The notes below the pieces were generated by a model that was not told where the DNA came from, searched no databases, and saw only the letters and a program-made list of their open reading frames with translations. A stretch of DNA of 33,536 nucleotides from a candidate division Zixibacteria bacterium SM1_73 (GTDB lineage: Bacteria > Zixibacteria > MSB-5A5 > SM1-73). Location of the stretch: NCBI GenBank assembly GCA_001304225.1, contig LJVD01000065.1:1-33536 (forward strand), read 5' to 3'. The position numbers and the translations under genes were made by a program. Positions 31,289 through 33,536 of the stretch are shown piece by piece (position 1 is the stretch's first letter; every line of letters starts with the position of its first letter).

Positions 31289-32263
31289 TCAAGACACAGA
31301 ATTCGTGCCACTAAAATAGAGAAAACCCAAAAATAAAATATAAAGTCCCAAAAGGATAACTCCTTCGGTCCGGCTCAAAGTAAGATTTGTTTTCATCATC
31401 CAGAACAAAAGAAGGCTGAAAAGCAACATGGCAGGAAACTCAAACCCCAGGATGTTTTTTTCTATACTTAAAGGATGAATTATGGCAACTGCACCGATCA
31501 CAAAGAAGATATTGAAAATGTTGCTGCCGATGACATTACCGGCACTGATATCTGCTTCCTTCCGATAGGCCGCGACTGCCGAGATGGCTAACTCAGGGAT
31601 GGAGGTACCCACAGCCACCAAGGTTATCCCGATCATCAGTTCACTCACCCCTAACTTCTGGGCAATAAAAATCGCTGATTTAATTAAAAGGTTAGCGCCA
31701 CTTGTGATCAGGATTAAACCAACTAAAGAAAGTAAAATGAGTTTGATCCGTTTGCCCTTTTTTCCCTTCAAGAATTTTTCGTATTCTTTCTCCACCAGTT
31801 GATTTTTATTCTTTTCCTTCAAACCTTGGTAAACAGAGTAGGCGATAAACAAAATAATCCCCACAAAAAGTAAAAGTCCCTCCAGGAAGCCTATACTTAA
31901 ATTCAAAGCCATCAGATAAAAAAGAATGGTGGCTCCCATCATAATGAGAAGTTCTTTTCTTATGACAGATAGCTGAACCTTCAAAGGTGAGATTATGGCG
32001 GAAATGCCTAAGACTAGCCCGATATTGGCGATGACGCTACCTAAGATATTACCCAGGGCAATATCGCTGTTCTTTTTTAAGGCGGCGACTATACTCACCG
32101 CTGCTTCGGGGGCGGAGCCTGCAAAAGCTACAATGGTCACACCTATAATAATCGGTCGGATATATAAGGACTTGGCTAATCTGGATGATCCTTTGACAAG
32201 CCACTCTGACCCAAAGTATAGGGCAGTCAAGCCAATTAAAAATATGATAATATGCACTAACAT
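31289..32263 (-). CDS. Calcium/sodium antiporter (CaCA family, YrbG-like)
   Basis: The 324-residue ten- to eleven-helix membrane protein carries the two alpha-repeats of the CaCA superfamily. The first is GSAPEAAVSIVAAL and then GNILGSVIANIGLVLG (about 50-85). The second is VGTSIPELAISAVAAY and then GNVIGSNIFNIFFVIG (about 215-255). The acidic PE residues and GN-I-GS motifs bind cations. The central basic loop (KEKNKNQLVEKEYEKFLKGK) separates the halves. Bacterial members export Ca2+ in exchange for Na+ or H+. Start ATG at 32263; SD is weak. It lies 142 nt downstream of terC on the same strand. Confidence 0.93.
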   Translation of the reverse strand: MLVHIIIFLIGLTALYFGSEWLVKGSSRLAKSLYIRPIIIGVTIVAFAGSAPEAAVSIVAALKKNSDIALGNILGSVIANIGLVLGISAIISPLKVQLSVIRKELLIMMGATILFYLMALNLSIGFLEGLLLFVGIILFIAYSVYQGLKEKNKNQLVEKEYEKFLKGKKGKRIKLILLSLVGLILITSGANLLIKSAIFIAQKLGVSELMIGITLVAVGTSIPELAISAVAAYRKEADISAGNVIGSNIFNIFFVIGAVAIIHPLSIEKNILGFEFPAMLLFSLLLFWMMKTNLTLSRTEGVILLGLYILFLGFLYFSGTNSVS

Positions 32264-32405
32264 CGGCGATATTTAACTCATAAACTCTCTTTTGTTGGAA
32301 AAACCTCCGGAGCGGCTATGCTCCCGAGACGAAAAACCTTATTCTTTGCTCAACGGTCATGTCCAGTGGAACCACATCTCTCTTATGAAAAAGCATGATC
32401 CATCC

Positions 32406-33386
32406 TTAGCTGTGATGTACACGGTTAGACTCCGTTTTCTCTCTGTTGGGACCGGTTGACATTAGGACGGCCTCTTCCTGGCACGGACGAATAATAGAGA
32501 CTATTATGGAGATAAGTAGCACGCAGGCTATTACACCTAATGCAATGCCGACTGGAACCTTATAGATTTGGGAAATCAACATCTTAACCCCTAGGAAGAC
32601 AAGAATAGAAGAAAGTCCGTAATGGAGGTAGTGGAACATCCGCATAAGCCCAGCCAGCGCAAAGTAGAGCGCGCGTAATCCTAAAATTGCGAACACATTT
32701 GAGGTATACACAATAAATGTATCCAACGTGATGGCCAGGATGGCTGGAATCGAGTCTACCGCGAAAATGACGTCCGTTGTTTCAACAACCAGCAGCACAA
32801 TCAACAATGGAGTTGCAAGGTAACGGCCAGCTCTCTTTATGAGAAACTTACTATCCTCGTAGCCATCCGTGACAGGCACAAATCGGCGGAAGAGCCTAAG
32901 CACCGGATTCCTTTCGGGATGAATCTCTTTGTCCTTCTGCAAGCCCATCTTGACACCGGACAGAACCAGAAAGGCTCCGAAAATATAGATGACCCAGTGA
33001 AACTTCTCAATCAAAGTTACGCCGGTGAAGATGAAGATGGCCCGCATGATCAGCGCGCCCAGAATGCCACAAAAGAGAACCTTATGCTGGTAAAGAGAGG
33101 GGACACGAAAGTAAGAGAAGATCAACAAAAATACGAAGAGGTTGTCTAAGCTGAGAGATTTCTCTATGAGGTAACCGGTTAGGAATTCAAGCGCCGTCTC
33201 CGGTCCGCGCCAGAAGTAAACCACCAGATTGAAGAGGAGGGACAGAACAATCCAGAAGGCACTCCACAGGAGTGCTTCTTTAATCTTAACAACATGGGCT
33301 TTACGATGAAAGACCCCCAGATCCAAAGCGAGCATCGCCAGCACGAAAATGTTAAAAGCAACCCACAATAGGACTTGGTTCGACAT
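32406..33386 (-). CDS. TerC/Alx-family membrane protein
   Basis: A 326-residue integral membrane protein with the family's conserved acidic motifs: GYLIEKSLSLDNLFVFLLIF (about 70-90) and VVETTDVIFAVDSIPAILAI (about 201-220). Spacing and length match Alx/TerC proteins, which export Mn2+ and protect metal loading of secreted proteins. I prefer ATG at 33386 (MSNQVLLW) with GGGAG five bases upstream; TTG at 33389 is adjacent. A short hairpin lies further upstream (33451-33481), but no riboswitch that I can identify. Confidence 0.93.
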   Translation of the reverse strand: MSNQVLLWVAFNIFVLAMLALDLGVFHRKAHVVKIKEALLWSAFWIVLSLLFNLVVYFWRGPETALEFLTGYLIEKSLSLDNLFVFLLIFSYFRVPSLYQHKVLFCGILGALIMRAIFIFTGVTLIEKFHWVIYIFGAFLVLSGVKMGLQKDKEIHPERNPVLRLFRRFVPVTDGYEDSKFLIKRAGRYLATPLLIVLLVVETTDVIFAVDSIPAILAITLDTFIVYTSNVFAILGLRALYFALAGLMRMFHYLHYGLSSILVFLGVKMLISQIYKVPVGIALGVIACVLLISIIVSIIRPCQEEAVLMSTGPNREKTESNRVHHS

Positions 33387-33450
33387 CAAAACTCCCTCTT
33401 TTCATTTACACCGCTATAGTAACGACGTTAAGTATTGCCACCATTTCATA

Positions 33451-33481
33451 AGGAGAGAGCAAAAACTGGGTCGCCTCTCCT
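33451..33481 (-). other. Hairpin in the terC upstream region
   Basis: AGGAGAG and CTCTCCT form a 7-bp stem with a 17-nt loop about 65 bp upstream of the terC start. It has no T-run and does not match the yybP-ykoY manganese riboswitch by eye. Confidence 0.35.
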
Positions 33482-33536
33482 GCAAAGTGGATGACCAAGG
33501 CCGAAAAATAATGAAGGGGAAGGTCCAGATGGCGGA

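Noticed and set aside
33390-33536. yybP-ykoY manganese riboswitch upstream of terC
   Set aside because: TerC/Alx genes often have one, but the conserved loop sequences are not visible; only a simple 7-bp hairpin is seen.
1-33536. CRISPR arrays, tRNA genes, full rRNA genes, transposases
   Set aside because: No regularly spaced repeats, no T-loop/acceptor patterns and no transposase or integrase motifs were seen on either strand; a covariance-model scan would be needed to be certain for RNAs.

Overview
The window looks like chromosomal DNA from an uncultured, diderm (Gram-negative type) bacterium. The envelope genes support this: a TonB-dependent receptor, two signal-peptide-bearing outer-membrane beta-barrel candidates and a heptosyltransferase-type glycosyltransferase. 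A secreted protein with a C-terminal dockerin-like EF-hand pair resembles proteins common in candidate phyla of the FCB group and relatives (for example Zixibacteria or KSB1). That placement is inference. No rRNA operon, tRNA, CRISPR array, phage module or transposase was found. TTG and GTG starts are frequent, and several are backed by good Shine-Dalgarno (SD) sequences.

Layout. 1-5.7 kb holds mostly minus-strand housekeeping and accessory enzymes: a truncated surface-repeat protein, SAM methyltransferase, short QueG-like iron-sulfur protein, Nudix hydrolase, ICMT-like membrane methyltransferase, aldo/keto reductase, a DUF3795 protein coupled to an unknown protein, and a small Cys/His-motif ORF ending in a palindromic repeat. 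5.8-9.4 kb is on the plus strand: a dockerin-like exported protein with clear promoter and terminator, then kptA and rlmN. A decayed, frameshifted M48 metalloprotease fragment lies antisense between them. 10.0-14.6 kb is a GC-richer ABC exporter: an ATPase followed by a permease/M1-aminopeptidase fusion that is here split into two ORFs. 14.7-16.5 kb is an AT-rich UvrD/PcrA-like helicase flanked by 121-bp direct repeats. 16.7-20.3 kb carries a PHP metallohydrolase, an MFS (UMF1-type) transporter, a YfiM-like protein and an HD hydrolase. The last two sit between inverted copies of a MITE-like repeat. 20.4-25.9 kb is envelope-related: GT9 and TonB receptor (overlapping), UppP and two barrel proteins. 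26-33.4 kb encodes DedA and CNNM/CorC membrane proteins, HtpX, an asparagine-synthetase-like protein that lacks the glutaminase cysteine, a Ca/Na antiporter and TerC.

No coherent new defence or biosynthetic system is apparent. The most informative irregularities are the split ABC-permease/M1 fusion, the repeat-bracketed helicase, a palindromic repeat inserted in frame in the TonB receptor, the Cys2-to-Ser asparagine synthetase homologue, the unannotated M48 relic, and several families of short dispersed palindromic repeats.
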